Assembly: GCA_002928535.1 (NCBI GenBank)
Contig: PERG01000004.1
Coordinates: 1-64,000 of the forward strand
From: Methylotenera sp.
GTDB lineage: Bacteria; Pseudomonadota; Gammaproteobacteria; Burkholderiales; Methylophilaceae
Length of the DNA stretch: 64,000 nucleotides
Direction of reading: 5' to 3'
Made by a program: the position numbers and the translations under genes. The notes below the pieces were generated by a model. It worked only from the letters and a program-made list of their open reading frames with translations, had not been told where the DNA came from and did no database searches. Of this stretch, positions 1 through 10,740 are shown one piece after another (the first letter of the stretch is position 1; every line of letters starts with the position of its first letter).

Positions 1-196
1 TGAACATGTAATGCTAAATATCAAAAAACAGGAACGGTGTTAATTACTCCAAGTTGGGTGATGCTTTATAATTGTAAATAAGTTGTAACGGGGTTGATTA
101 TTGCATTATTAATGACCACGAACAACCTTTAAAACCGGGTTGATTTAATCGTAGGTTGTTGTTGGTACGTGATTAAACCGCTTGATAAGATTAGGC

Positions 197-637
197 TTAA
201 TCGGCTTTTTTAGCTAATCGAGCCAGAGCATCGCCCAGTGATGTGCCGGAAATTTTTTCAGCAAGTAGGTTTAAGTTTTTAGCCGCGTGTGGACTGAGTT
301 TTTTGAGGGTTTTTTGCTTGGATTGCGGGGTAGATTTTACTTGCACTTTCAATCGAATTGCAGTAACTTCACATTCTTGCTTTTCCAGCTTAATCAATAA
401 GCTAGGTATAAAAAGTTTAATTTTGGCAGCGACTGCATTGTTGTCTGCAATAACGGTAAATTGCCCGTTTTTAATGCTGCTGGCGTGACTGAATTTCGCC
501 AGGTTTTCAGGGGCAATTGCTTCCCATATTTTTTGCGCAACTTGGATATTGTGTGTGCGTTCTTTTAAAGCGCCCAGTTCAGGTTGATTAAGTAATGTAT
601 TGAATCGTTGCATGGTGACAATCAAAAGTGCCGGCAA
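197..637 (-). CDS. DUF721 (DciA-like) family protein
   Basis: ORF with DUF721-like architecture; sits next to M23 peptidase and secA, a common betaproteobacterial order. Confidence 0.7.
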   Translation of the reverse strand: MPALLIVTMQRFNTLLNQPELGALKERTHNIQVAQKIWEAIAPENLAKFSHASSIKNGQFTVIADNNAVAAKIKLFIPSLLIKLEKQECEVTAIRLKVQVKSTPQSKQKTLKKLSPHAAKNLNLLAEKISGTSLGDALARLAKKAD

Positions 638-651
638 TGGTTAGGAATGTT

Positions 652-1581
652 ATGAATATCATATTTGTATCAAATAACATGGCGAAAGCTAAAACGCTTT
701 CAGTATGGCAAGTCGGCATCGTCGCACTTGTATTGATCAGCTTGCCCGTATTAATCGCCTTCCTAGTGATTGTGCCACAAGATGTAACGACAAAACAGGG
801 CGTTAAGTCCTTGATCTCCGCTCCTTTAAAATTTAGTTTCAATAATAAACAAAAGCACTTGGATGCTTATGCAATGCAATTGGGTGAAATGCAAGCGCGC
901 ATGATGCGCCTAGATGCGCAGAGCGAGCGCCTGGCAAAATTGGCGGGCGAAAAAAAACCGGTACCTAGCGATAAAATTGCGCCCAGTCTCTCTGTAAACC
1001 CTGGTACTTCCGCCAATCCACCGCAAACGCTCAATCGTGGTGGCCCTTTAGTGCTTAATACCCCTGTAACTGAAAAAGAGCTGGAACAAAAAATCGCTGG
1101 ATTAATGGCACAGATCGAGTTTCATGCCGAATACTATAACGATCTTGAAGCCAAGCTTTTACAACGCAGTGTGCTTAAAGATACACTACCTAACAGAAGC
1201 CCAATCGCTGCGGCATTCAATTCATCCAGTTATGGCTGGCGCCTTGATCCATTCAATGGTCATAAAGCATTTCATGAAGGCCTTGATTTTACAGCGGATA
1301 CGGGTACTGCCATTTATGCTGCCGCAGGCGGTATTGTAGCGGCTGCCGGTCATACGGCTGATTATGGTAAAATCGTTAAAATTGATCACGGCTCAGGTTT
1401 GGAAACACGTTATGCGCATGCATCCAAATTGCTAGTCAATGCCGGTGACCGGGTAGAGAAAGGCCAGAAAGTAGCTGAAGTAGGGAGTACCGGGAGATCG
1501 ACCGGCCCGCATTTGCACTATGAAATACGTTTAAACGGAAATCCTTTAGATCCTAAAAAATATCTTTCGGCCAGCCGTTGA
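652..1581 (+). CDS. M23 family metallopeptidase, membrane anchored
   Basis: N-terminal TM, C-terminal LytM motifs (FHEGLDFTA, HGSGLETRYAH, GRSTGPHLHYEI); likely start MNIIFVSNNMAK rather than 628. Confidence 0.9.
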   Translation: MNIIFVSNNMAKAKTLSVWQVGIVALVLISLPVLIAFLVIVPQDVTTKQGVKSLISAPLKFSFNNKQKHLDAYAMQLGEMQARMMRLDAQSERLAKLAGEKKPVPSDKIAPSLSVNPGTSANPPQTLNRGGPLVLNTPVTEKELEQKIAGLMAQIEFHAEYYNDLEAKLLQRSVLKDTLPNRSPIAAAFNSSSYGWRLDPFNGHKAFHEGLDFTADTGTAIYAAAGGIVAAAGHTADYGKIVKIDHGSGLETRYAHASKLLVNAGDRVEKGQKVAEVGSTGRSTGPHLHYEIRLNGNPLDPKKYLSASR

Positions 1582-1712
1582 TTTGAAGAAAGTTAACCCC
1601 ACCCATTACTTAAGTTGTTTGAAAGCCTAGGCCGCGTCTGTTTCTACGTAATCTTCAATTTATCTATACTAATAAAAAGCTTTTAATCCTTTAGCGGAAA
1701 GTCCCTTACTTC

Positions 1713-4442
1713 ATGTTATCCACGTTGTTCAAAAAATTATTCGGTAGCCGTAACGAGAGACTGGTCAAACAATACGCGCAGCAAGTGAACCAGATTAATG
1801 CGCTGGAACCGGCCATGCAGGCGTTGTCCGATGAAGCATTAAGAGCGAAAACGGCTGAATTTAAGCAACGTTATATGAATGGCGAGACACTGGAACAATT
1901 GCTGCCAGAAGCTTTTGCCGTTGTCCGTGAAGGCAGTAGCCGTGCATTAGGTATGCGCCACTTCGATGTGCAAATGATCGGCGGCATGGTGTTGAATGCC
2001 GGCAAGATTGCAGAGATGCGTACTGGTGAAGGTAAAACTTTGGTCGCGACCTTGCCAGCATATTTGAACGCCTTAAGCGGTAAAGGCGTGCATGTGATTA
2101 CGGTGAACGATTACCTGGCCAAGCGCGATGCTGAATGGATGGGACGTTTATACCAATTCCTGGGCCTTACAATAGGTATCAATCTTTCACAAATGCCTAA
2201 TGATGCCAAACGTGCGGCTTATGCAGCAGACATCACTTATGGTACAAATAACGAATACGGTTTCGACTATCTACGCGACAACATGGTGTATAGCGTGGAG
2301 GAGCGCGTACAGCGCGGCTTGAACTACGCATTGATTGATGAAGTGGATTCAATCCTCATTGACGAAGCGCGTACGCCACTCATTATTTCCGGCCAGGCTG
2401 ATGATAGCATCGCACTTTATACCCAAATCAATGCCGTGGCTGCACAATTGGTTCCTCAAACTGAAGAAGAAGGCGAAGGCGACTTCTGGGTTGATGAAAA
2501 AGCGCAAAACGTAGTGATGTCCGAGCAGGGTCATGAGCATGCGGAAGAGATATTAGCTTCAGCCGGATTACTGCCTGAAGGATCTAGCTTGTACGAAGCG
2601 GCCAACATTACCTTGGTGCATCATCTCTATGCTTCATTACGTGCCCGTAACTTGTTCCACCGCGACCAACATTATGTGGTGCGCGATGGCGAGATTATCA
2701 TTGTTGACGAGTTTACTGGTCGTATGATGGCAGGACGCCGTTGGTCAGATGGTTTACACCAGGCTGTAGAAGCTAAAGAAGGCGTGACCATCCAAAAAGA
2801 AAACCAGACGCTGGCCTCTATCACCTTCCAAAACTATTTCCGTATGTATAACAAGCTTTCCGGTATGACCGGTACTGCTGATACGGAAGCTTACGAATTT
2901 AACCAGATCTATGGCCTGGAAACGGTTGTCATTCCGACCCATAGGCCTATGCAACGTAAAGACCAGATGGATAAGGTCTACCGCACTGCGCGTGAGAAAT
3001 ATGAAGCGGTGATTCTGGATATCAAGGAATGCCAGAAACGTGGCCAGCCGGTGTTGGTTGGTACCACCTCAATTGAAAACTCTGAACTCATTTCTAAATT
3101 GCTCACAGAAGCAAAGTTAGAGCATCAGGTATTAAACGCCAAACAGCATGAGCGTGAAGCGCAAATCATTGTACAAGCGGGTCGTCCAGGTGTAATTACC
3201 ATTGCCACCAATATGGCAGGTCGCGGTACTGACATCGTTTTAGGCGGTAATCCTGAGCCGGAAATTGCAGCAATCCATGCGGACGAAAGCTTAAGTGAAA
3301 GTGAAAAAGAAACGCGCGTCGCCAAAATTAAAGCGGATTGGCAATTAGTCCATGACGCGGTATTGGCCGCCGGCGGCTTGCATATTGTCGGTACTGAGCG
3401 TCATGAATCTCGCCGAGTGGATAACCAGTTACGTGGTCGGTCCGGCCGTCAAGGCGATGCGGGTTCCAGCCGATTCTATCTATCGCTAGAAGATCAGTTA
3501 TTACGTATTTTTGCATCGGATCGTGTTGCCGCCATTATGGAAAAACTTAATATGCCTGACGGTGAGGCGATTGAGCATCCATGGGTGACACGTGCTATTG
3601 AGAATGCCCAGCGTAAAGTAGAAGGCCGTAACTTCGATATCCGTAAACAATTGCTGGAGTACGATGATGTAGCCAATGACCAGCGTAAAGTCATTTACGA
3701 GCAACGTAATGAGTTGCTGGAAGCTACTGACGTAGGCGAGACTATTCAAGCCATGCGTGAAGATGTATTGACTAGCATTATGGCCACGCATATTCCACCG
3801 GATAGCGTTGAAGAGCTGTGGGATGTTGCCAGCCTGGAGAAAGCACTAAAAGCCGAAACCGGCCTGGAAATGCCTTTAATGCAAATGCTGGAAGAAAATC
3901 CTGACCTGCACGAAGAAACCTTGCGTCAACGTATTATTGATGCTGCAAATACAGCTTACGTGGCAAAAGAGGACCAAGCCAGCCCGGATATCATGCGTCA
4001 GTTTGAACGCTCCGTGATGTTACAAAGCTTGGACAACCATTGGCGCGAACATTTAGCTGCGCTGGATCACTTGCGTCAGGGCATTCATTTGCGTTCGTAT
4101 GCACAGAAAAACCCTAAGCAGGAATATAAGCGTGAAGCATTTGAGTTGTTCTCCGACCTGTTGAATACCGTGAAGAATGAAGTCACCAAAGTGACGATGA
4201 TGGTACAGGTGAAAAATGAAGCAGACGTAGAGGCCATCGAAAAACCGGTAGAAGTTGAAAACGTACAATATCAACATGCCGATTATGACGAGGCATTGGC
4301 AGCAACTCCAGATATGGAAGCTGAACAACCCGTTTCAACGCAACCAGTGATCCGCGAAGGCATTAAAGTCGGTCGTAATGACCCATGCCCATGCGGTTCT
4401 GGTAAAAAATACAAACAGTGCCACGGTGCTTTAACTAAATAG
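1713..4442 (+). CDS. secA: preprotein translocase subunit SecA
   Basis: Full-length SecA with [20 protein letters not shown] and C-terminal SEC-C motif [13 protein letters not shown]. Confidence 0.99.
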   Translation: MLSTLFKKLFGSRNERLVKQYAQQVNQINALEPAMQALSDEALRAKTAEFKQRYMNGETLEQLLPEAFAVVREGSSRALGMRHFDVQMIGGMVLNAGKIAEMRTGEGKTLVATLPAYLNALSGKGVHVITVNDYLAKRDAEWMGRLYQFLGLTIGINLSQMPNDAKRAAYAADITYGTNNEYGFDYLRDNMVYSVEERVQRGLNYALIDEVDSILIDEARTPLIISGQADDSIALYTQINAVAAQLVPQTEEEGEGDFWVDEKAQNVVMSEQGHEHAEEILASAGLLPEGSSLYEAANITLVHHLYASLRARNLFHRDQHYVVRDGEIIIVDEFTGRMMAGRRWSDGLHQAVEAKEGVTIQKENQTLASITFQNYFRMYNKLSGMTGTADTEAYEFNQIYGLETVVIPTHRPMQRKDQMDKVYRTAREKYEAVILDIKECQKRGQPVLVGTTSIENSELISKLLTEAKLEHQVLNAKQHEREAQIIVQAGRPGVITIATNMAGRGTDIVLGGNPEPEIAAIHADESLSESEKETRVAKIKADWQLVHDAVLAAGGLHIVGTERHESRRVDNQLRGRSGRQGDAGSSRFYLSLEDQLLRIFASDRVAAIMEKLNMPDGEAIEHPWVTRAIENAQRKVEGRNFDIRKQLLEYDDVANDQRKVIYEQRNELLEATDVGETIQAMREDVLTSIMATHIPPDSVEELWDVASLEKALKAETGLEMPLMQMLEENPDLHEETLRQRIIDAANTAYVAKEDQASPDIMRQFERSVMLQSLDNHWREHLAALDHLRQGIHLRSYAQKNPKQEYKREAFELFSDLLNTVKNEVTKVTMMVQVKNEADVEAIEKPVEVENVQYQHADYDEALAATPDMEAEQPVSTQPVIREGIKVGRNDPCPCGSGKKYKQCHGALTK

Positions 4443-4474
4443 TCTTAAAAACTAATCATAGATCGGCGTTAGGT

Positions 4475-4669
4475 ATGACGAATATGCAACAAGAAATAAT
4501 TTCGCCCTGCATCGGCGTGTGTGCAATTGATGATTTATCTGGCTTATGCCAAGGTTGTTTCCGCACGCTGGATGAAATCAAGGCTTGGTGGGATATGCCG
4601 TTGAATGACCAAAAAGCGTTGCTCACCACCTTGGAACAGCGGCAGTCTGACACAATTAATTTCGATTAG
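4475..4669 (+). CDS. DUF1289 domain-containing protein
   Basis: Short Cys-containing protein, ISPCIGVCAIDDLSGLCQGCFRTLDEI. Confidence 0.85.
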   Translation: MTNMQQEIISPCIGVCAIDDLSGLCQGCFRTLDEIKAWWDMPLNDQKALLTTLEQRQSDTINFD

Positions 4670-5439
4670 ATTTCAGTTTTTTGGACTAACGTGCCGAGGA
4701 TGATGCCGCGACTTTTCAAATCTTCCAGTATGCCTAATCCAAAAGTCATAAGGCTATCCAGCTGCGGGTAGCCTAATGCTTCCGCAATTTGCTTCAAGAC
4801 CTCTTTGCCCGTCATGGGCTGTAGCAGCAAGGTAATTAATTGATGGGTCATGGCATTCAGTTCGATAAATTTAACTTCATCCTCCGTGTCACGATAAACC
4901 AATAAATGCGTTTCGGCTGTCTCTGTCGGTTGATAGGCTTTTGAAATTTTGTGTACAGGGTAATCGTAATACAATATTTGCATGGCTTGCTCAAACACAA
5001 GCGGTTCCGCCAGCAAGTCGCCATCGGAATTAATATCCTCTAAGTTGATCGAGGTCTGAGCCGAGGCCACCGCCAACTCCACCCACTCATAATGGCAGAG
5101 GCTATATAAAAAAGCCGGTGTTTCCTTAGAATAACTGCATTGCTCCAGATAACCCAAGAGCTCTTTAGGAATATCGCGAAAAATAGGGCTGTTTGCAGAA
5201 TGCTGTTGCATGAAGCCGCGCACCAGTTGTTTCCAATTACTCATTCCCAGCACTTGTTGCGTTACGGGGAAACAAGCTGATACAGATTCAAATAAATTGT
5301 TAAAGACAATTTCTTCATAGACTGCAATGCGCTCGGCTGGGACTTGGGCAGGGTACGGGTTTTGTTGCGGGTCACGCAGGTGCGCGCTAAAGGCGATTTG
5401 GTAACGCTGAAATTCGGGTACTTCGTCTTGCGTCGTCAT
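4666..5439 (-). CDS. BufC-like DUF2063 domain protein (putative partner of the MNIO enzyme)
   Basis: DUF2063-like N-terminus (FQRYQIAFSAHLRDPQQNPYPAQVPAERIAVYEEIVFNNL), directly downstream of the DUF692 gene. Confidence 0.85.
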   Translation of the reverse strand: MTTQDEVPEFQRYQIAFSAHLRDPQQNPYPAQVPAERIAVYEEIVFNNLFESVSACFPVTQQVLGMSNWKQLVRGFMQQHSANSPIFRDIPKELLGYLEQCSYSKETPAFLYSLCHYEWVELAVASAQTSINLEDINSDGDLLAEPLVFEQAMQILYYDYPVHKISKAYQPTETAETHLLVYRDTEDEVKFIELNAMTHQLITLLLQPMTGKEVLKQIAEALGYPQLDSLMTFGLGILEDLKSRGIILGTLVQKTEI

Positions 5440-5441
5440 TG

Positions 5442-6332
5442 CTATCCTTTGGCTAAATAGCAGCTTTGTAAAGCAGCAATACGATCCACCTCATGCATTA
5501 ACTGCTTAAGTGGTGGAATATCATTATCACGCTCCAGCAAGGTAGGGAAAGCGCCAAATAATTGATAAGCTTCTTCCAGTAATGCCCACACCGGGTCAAT
5601 CACATCTGCACCATGGGTATCAATGAGCAAGTCTGGTGCTTGTTGATAATGACCAGCAACATGGCTGTAAACAATGCGCTCACCCGGAATGCCACGCAAA
5701 AATTCATGCGCATCAAAACCGAAATTCACGCTGTTCACATAGATATTGTTGATATCTAGATGTAGCAGGCAGTCTGCCTCGGCGAGCACTGCTTTGAGAA
5801 AAGTCAGTTCGTCCAGGGTGGAGATCGGTGCTTGAACATAGTATGAAGCATTCTCCACCGCGATGCGCTGACCGAGAATGTCCTGCGTCTGGCGGATACG
5901 TTTGGCAACGTAAATGACTGCTTCTTCGGTAAAAGGAATCGGTAATAAATCGTACAAATAGCCTTGCTGGCCCTGGTAGCCATCGGTGGAGAAACTTAAG
6001 TGCTCGGTATAAAGCGGTATCTGATATTGCTGCAGGAACTGCTTAACCTGTTGCAGGAAAGCTGTATTAAGCGGAGCGACACCCCCCAGTGATAAACATA
6101 AACCGTGACAGGCAATCGGGTAGCGTTCTGCAAACCAGTCCAATTGTTTTGCAGTTTTGCCGCCGGCGCCTATCCAGTTTTCCGGGGCGACTTCAACAAA
6201 GTCGATATTGGCAATAAAGTCTTGCTGATAGGCTGTTTGAATTTGGGGTATCAGCGCACGCTTCAACCCCAAACCTGAACCTTTGATAGCAGACTGGTCA
6301 TGACCTGGTGTCTTTGCAATGACAGTGTGCAT
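5442..6332 (-). CDS. BufB-like DUF692 / MNIO (multinuclear non-heme iron oxidative) enzyme
   Basis: DUF692 features: [72 protein letters not shown]. Confidence 0.92.
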   Translation of the reverse strand: MHTVIAKTPGHDQSAIKGSGLGLKRALIPQIQTAYQQDFIANIDFVEVAPENWIGAGGKTAKQLDWFAERYPIACHGLCLSLGGVAPLNTAFLQQVKQFLQQYQIPLYTEHLSFSTDGYQGQQGYLYDLLPIPFTEEAVIYVAKRIRQTQDILGQRIAVENASYYVQAPISTLDELTFLKAVLAEADCLLHLDINNIYVNSVNFGFDAHEFLRGIPGERIVYSHVAGHYQQAPDLLIDTHGADVIDPVWALLEEAYQLFGAFPTLLERDNDIPPLKQLMHEVDRIAALQSCYLAKG

Positions 6333-6355
6333 ATCAAAGATGAATTAGTTAAACC

Positions 6356-6679
6356 TTATTTCTTTTCAGCGCTGCAAGTGCCTTCTTTCATTTTTTCAGC
6401 GCTGCATTTGGCTTCGCCGACTTTTTCGGCGCTACATTTCGCTTCGGCTGCTTTTTCTGCACTGCATTTAGCTTCGCCCGCTTTTTTCTCGGCACCACAT
6501 TTACCGGTGCCGCATTTGCCATCTTTCATTTTTTCTTCATGATGGTCAGCCACTTGGTAGCCGGAGGAAAGCGTTTTTAACGCAAATGGATTTTCTGCCG
6601 CATTGACTGTAGTGGCTGCCATGGATAATGCAAATGCGCCGCCTAATGCCAAAGCAATCGATTTCTGTGTCTTGTTCAT
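6356..6679 (-). CDS. BufA-like RiPP precursor: signal peptide plus Lys/Glu/Cys-rich repeats (6 Cys)
   Basis: Sec signal peptide MNKTQKSIALALGGAFALSMAATTVNA; C-terminal DGKCGTGKCGAEKK and repeated KCSAEK units; next to DUF692 and DUF2063. Confidence 0.88.
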   Translation of the reverse strand: MNKTQKSIALALGGAFALSMAATTVNAAENPFALKTLSSGYQVADHHEEKMKDGKCGTGKCGAEKKAGEAKCSAEKAAEAKCSAEKVGEAKCSAEKMKEGTCSAEKK

Positions 6680-6729
6680 GGTAAGTCCTTTTAAATGTTG
6701 AGTTAGTAGTACGTTAACATATACGGTTT

Positions 6730-6981
6730 TTAAAGATGCTTAGATGCAACCCAATCAATAATTCGCACTTTAATTTTAGTAGGCAATGTAATTGAATCGT
6801 CGTTTTCAGTGAGTTGCCTCATACGCTGCAAAGCAATGCCTATCTGTTTCAATTGCTTCCTAAAACGGCTACATGCGTCACAAATAAAAAGATGGAATCT
6901 TAATTGAATACGATTGGATAACGATAAAGGATGATCCAAAGATTGTGAAATGAGCTGACTGGCTTGTTTACATGTAAGCAT
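6730..6981 (-). CDS. putative zinc-finger anti-sigma factor
   Basis: MLTCKQASQLISQSLDHPLSLSNRIQLRFHLFICDACSRF, zf-HC2-like; probable start at MLTCKQ inside the 7023 ORF. Confidence 0.8.
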   Translation of the reverse strand: MLTCKQASQLISQSLDHPLSLSNRIQLRFHLFICDACSRFRKQLKQIGIALQRMRQLTENDDSITLPTKIKVRIIDWVASKHL

Positions 6982-6992
6982 CGTATTGTTCG

Positions 6993-7547
6993 TTACCCTG
7001 TGATCCAATTCATCTCTAGACATTTTCTAAGTCCCATCCGGGCTCGATATAGCATCACCCAGGCATTGGTCGGCGTGATATTCAGTTCCTTACAAATATT
7101 TTCATTATCAATTTCCTGAACATCGCGCATTAAAAACAGTGCGGATAATTTGGCTGGTAATTTGTCCAGGCATTTGCCTAGTACGCCTAAAAATTGCTTT
7201 TGTTCCAGGGCGTTATCAGGCATTTCCAAAATCTGTGGTTTTTCCAGCCAGTGGCCGCTCTTATCGAAAAAGTCATCCATGCTGGTGTCAGAGGCATCGA
7301 GGTCGACTAAGTCAGATACAGCTTGTTCGCGCAAGCGCTTTCGTTGAATATCGATAATTTTGTGTTTCAAGATGCCAGTCAGCCAAGTGCGGGCACTCGA
7401 ATCACCATCGAAGTTATCACTTTTAATAGCCGCCAACATGGTTTCCTGCACAGCATCTTCCGCATGATGCGGGTCACGCAGCCTTGCTAACGCAAAGCGA
7501 TACAGGTAATCCCCATGTGCATTTAGCCAGTCATTCAAGTTCTGCAT
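6993..7547 (-). CDS. ECF RNA polymerase sigma factor
   Basis: Sigma-70 region 2 (DPHHAEDAVQETMLAAI) and region 4 (LPAKLSALFLMRDVQEIDNENICKELNITPTNAWVMLYRARMGLRKCL). Confidence 0.92.
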   Translation of the reverse strand: MQNLNDWLNAHGDYLYRFALARLRDPHHAEDAVQETMLAAIKSDNFDGDSSARTWLTGILKHKIIDIQRKRLREQAVSDLVDLDASDTSMDDFFDKSGHWLEKPQILEMPDNALEQKQFLGVLGKCLDKLPAKLSALFLMRDVQEIDNENICKELNITPTNAWVMLYRARMGLRKCLEMNWITG

Positions 7548-7593
7548 AGCGGCCTATTTCTTTGTGATTTAATAAGATTCGATATATTAGAAA

Positions 7594-8052
7594 TTAATCT
7601 ACACGCGCATTTAATAATTGCAGATAACTGGCGGAATCCAGTGGCGTATTATTCCGCTGTGATTGCCATATCGCTTCAGCTAGGCATTCTACTAATTCAT
7701 GTAATGCGCGATGGCGACGTTCCTGCAAACCTTCACTTTGACCTTGTGGACGGCTGCATAATTTATGATAGATATCTCTAATGCCGATGGGCTGGTCGAT
7801 ATTGATCTGCTCAATCACCGAAAGATGCAGGCTCATGTGTAAAAAGGGATTGGTTTCGCCCATTTCCGGAAAATATTGTTGCTGCATATAACGTTCCGGT
7901 GCATCCAGTATTGCATGGTATTCAGGATGCATCTGGATCACTTCGATGGCAATCTTTTCCAGATCGGTTAATGGTAAATGTTGCTTAAATTTTGCCCAAG
8001 TATCAAAAAAGAACTGGCGCACCTGGTCACGACTGGGGTTATAAAGGCTCAT
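7594..8052 (-). CDS. DUF1841 family protein
   Basis: NPSRDQVRQFFFDTWAKFKQHLPLTDLEKIAIEVIQMHPEYHAIL and HxSLHLSVIEQI pattern. Confidence 0.8.
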   Translation of the reverse strand: MSLYNPSRDQVRQFFFDTWAKFKQHLPLTDLEKIAIEVIQMHPEYHAILDAPERYMQQQYFPEMGETNPFLHMSLHLSVIEQINIDQPIGIRDIYHKLCSRPQGQSEGLQERRHRALHELVECLAEAIWQSQRNNTPLDSASYLQLLNARVD

Positions 8053-8056
8053 GAAC

Positions 8057-9145
8057 TTATCCTACTTTTGCCGCAAACAAAGACAGCACTGCGGAAGAAG
8101 GCAAGAGGTGATTGCTGCCTTGAATAGTGGCAATTTCGCCGTTGCCGTAAAAGCCCAATAGCGGCATATCAGGAAAAGCCTGTTTAAGTACTTTCAAGTC
8201 TCTCTCCACCCCGCCATAAAAATAAGGCCCCCGGCCCAAGCAAGAAAACAGCAGTCCAAAATCAGGGGGTGCACCTAATGCTTCCGCAACCTGATGTGTC
8301 GTTAGCGTAAAATCTGCAGCTGCAGTGTCCTTGTCGCGCAAGCCCCAGCTTAAATACTGACCAGCTTTCAGAGGCTGAGCTAATGTGATACTGCCATTGT
8401 CATCATCATGGCTGATGACAGTAGTTAATTGGTACTGGCCGTTGATGATTGACGCTGCGTCATCCGCATAAGTCGCCATCATTAAATGCAAAGGGACCGG
8501 GTCATCGGATTTGCTGTAACTCTTCCAGGCTTTTTGTAATGAGCTTAATGCTTCAAAGTGATCGAGTGCTAGCACATCGTATTGATTTACCTGTTTGATC
8601 TGCTGTGGTGGGGTCAATAAATGTAGGCCATGGGAAGCTTTGGAAGCCATTTTGACGCCTGTAAAAAAAGCTTCTACATAACCCGACACTTCGCCCTTGG
8701 CATTTTTCCATACTGAAAACGGTCCCTGGCCAATCGCATCGCCGGACACGCCACCATAGCGCTGGCTGCCGTTATTCAGCCAGGTGCTATTGATGGCATT
8801 AGGCGCTGACAAGGTGAGTAGCGGTTGTTGTTCATGATTCACCCCCGGGGCTTGCAGACTCACTTCTTCACAAAATACCATAGCTGCGGCTGCCGGCGCG
8901 TCCAAAACCCAGTCTTCTTCGGTGAAAATGCCGGTGGCTGAACAGCCAATCACCTGCAAGCTATTAGCAGCTTTTGCTGCCGCTTTAATAGCGGGTTGCG
9001 GATTGCTGGCAAACTCCGATGTCAGTAATAACAGCACACTGTTAGCGACGCTAATACCAGCCTTCTGCATTGCCTGACGTACCGCTTCACCTGCCAACTC
9101 TGGTGCGGCATGGTTGCCTAATACAATGCTGGTGGCGACTTTCAT
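8057..9145 (-). CDS. FIST domain-containing sensory protein
   Basis: FIST N/C pattern: VIGCSATGIFTEEDWV, GGVSGDAIG, LLFSCLGRGPYFYGG, LLGFYGNGEIATI. Confidence 0.85.
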   Translation of the reverse strand: MKVATSIVLGNHAAPELAGEAVRQAMQKAGISVANSVLLLLTSEFASNPQPAIKAAAKAANSLQVIGCSATGIFTEEDWVLDAPAAAAMVFCEEVSLQAPGVNHEQQPLLTLSAPNAINSTWLNNGSQRYGGVSGDAIGQGPFSVWKNAKGEVSGYVEAFFTGVKMASKASHGLHLLTPPQQIKQVNQYDVLALDHFEALSSLQKAWKSYSKSDDPVPLHLMMATYADDAASIINGQYQLTTVISHDDDNGSITLAQPLKAGQYLSWGLRDKDTAAADFTLTTHQVAEALGAPPDFGLLFSCLGRGPYFYGGVERDLKVLKQAFPDMPLLGFYGNGEIATIQGSNHLLPSSAVLSLFAAKVG

Positions 9146-9837
9146 GATTGACTCTGCATGATTGGCTTCATATGAGGTAATTTTGTAGATGTGGCATATT
9201 CTTTAGCATTGTATTCGCATAAATCTTCAATGCAGCATTCTGCACATTTTGGACGGCGGGCTGTGCATGTATAACGCCCATGCAGAATCAATAAATGATG
9301 GGCATCTTTCATATATTGCAATGGAATCGTCTTCAGATATTTCTCTTCGACTTCCAGGACGTTCTTGCCAGGTGCCAGTTTAATACGATTGCCCAGCCGG
9401 AAAAGATGGGTATCAACGGCAATCGTTGGTTCGCCAAACGCGGTATTCAAAATCACATTTGCTGTTTTTCGGCCTACACCCGGCAAGGCTTCAAGCGCCG
9501 CACGGGTCTTGGGTACTTGCGATTGATGCTGTTCCACCAGCATGCGGCAAGTAGCGATGACATTTTTAGCTTTGGCCCGGTACAGCCCAATCGTTTTGAT
9601 ATAGGACTCCAGCCCTTCAATACCTAATGCCAAAATGGCTTCCGGGGTATTGGCTGCGGCAAACAATTTTTCCGTGGCGATGTTCACCCCTTTATCCGTG
9701 GCTTGCGCCGATAAAATGACGGCTATGAGCAACTCGAAAGTACTGTTATGTTTGAGTTCAGTCGTCGGGTTAGGAATCGCGATACTCAGGCGCTTGAAGA
9801 TTTCCAGACGTTGTGCTGAATTCATGGTCGGAGGCAA
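9142..9837 (-). CDS. nth: endonuclease III
   Basis: HhH LEALPGVGRKTANVILN, catalytic AVDTHLFRLGNR, 4Fe-4S C-x6-C-x2-C-x5-C. Confidence 0.96.
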   Translation of the reverse strand: MPPTMNSAQRLEIFKRLSIAIPNPTTELKHNSTFELLIAVILSAQATDKGVNIATEKLFAAANTPEAILALGIEGLESYIKTIGLYRAKAKNVIATCRMLVEQHQSQVPKTRAALEALPGVGRKTANVILNTAFGEPTIAVDTHLFRLGNRIKLAPGKNVLEVEEKYLKTIPLQYMKDAHHLLILHGRYTCTARRPKCAECCIEDLCEYNAKEYATSTKLPHMKPIMQSQS

Positions 9838-9857
9838 TTACTTAGAGGCATGGCAAA

Positions 9858-10565
9858 TTAAGGCTGACTGCCAGTTTTGATGGCATTGGCACGCGCAATC
9901 GCTGCAGCAATTGCGGTTTTTTTATCGGTAATTGCAGGTATATTTGCTGCCGCTTTTAAAGGGGCTAGACCTCTTTGGGCTGTATCGCTTTTCATGGTCT
10001 GAACACGTTGAGCATGTTTTTGTACCAGCCCCAGCTTATCACGTTCGATACGCGTTAAGCGGAATTCGTAACGTGCACGTGCAACATCGGCAGCACGTTT
10101 GGCATGGTGAGCAAATTGACCTAATGCAGATTCGGTGTCTTTAGCCGGTACCATGCTGATGCAATCAACCGGACACGGTGCGATACAAAGTTCACAGCCG
10201 GTACACTCTGCAGCAATCACCGTGTGCATGTGTTTATTCGCCCCTAAGATGGCATCAACCGGACAAGCTTGCAGGCACAGTGTGCAACCGATACAAACGG
10301 TTTCGTCTATCACGGCCAGCGCTTTGGGCTTGTACTCACCATGTTGGGTATTGAGAGGTTGATATTGAATTCCTGTTACATGCGCCAATGCACGGATGCC
10401 AGCTTCACCTCCCGGCGGACATTGATTGATTTGGGCTTCGCCGTTAGCAATCGCTGCGGCATATGGTTTGCAGCCCTGATAGCCGCACTGACGGCATTGC
10501 GTCTGCGGCAAAATCGCATCGATTTTTTCGATTAACTGATTTTTAAAATTGATCAAAGCGGCCAT
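9858..10565 (-). CDS. RnfB/RsxB-like ferredoxin, electron transport complex subunit B
   Basis: 4Fe-4S domain ([13 protein letters not shown]) and two ferredoxin motifs [16 protein letters not shown] / [16 protein letters not shown]. Confidence 0.92.
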   Translation of the reverse strand: MAALINFKNQLIEKIDAILPQTQCRQCGYQGCKPYAAAIANGEAQINQCPPGGEAGIRALAHVTGIQYQPLNTQHGEYKPKALAVIDETVCIGCTLCLQACPVDAILGANKHMHTVIAAECTGCELCIAPCPVDCISMVPAKDTESALGQFAHHAKRAADVARARYEFRLTRIERDKLGLVQKHAQRVQTMKSDTAQRGLAPLKAAANIPAITDKKTAIAAAIARANAIKTGSQP

Positions 10566-10740
10566 TCAAAAGTTAAAGCTATAAGGAAAAGCAAATGTGT
10601 TAGTACTTATAAATTATACTTTTATTAGGCTTTTACTTAAACCAATACCCATATGCTCGCAGATAAGTTTACATAAGCAAGGTATTAATTTACCTGGCTT
10701 TTAAGTTAAAATACGGGATTATCAATCGTTTAGGTTTGCT

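Noticed and set aside
1861-4328. Multiple 60-96 aa antisense ORFs inside secA
   Set aside because: Fully overlap a strongly conserved gene and show no domain-like features.
6300-6542. ORF on + strand with FSALHLAS repeats
   Set aside because: Antisense of the repetitive BufA gene; repeats are a by-product of the Cys/Glu/Lys repeats on the minus strand.
9858-10565. Complete Rnf/Rsx electron transport complex
   Set aside because: Only an RnfB-like ferredoxin is present beside nth; no rnfACDGE genes in the window.
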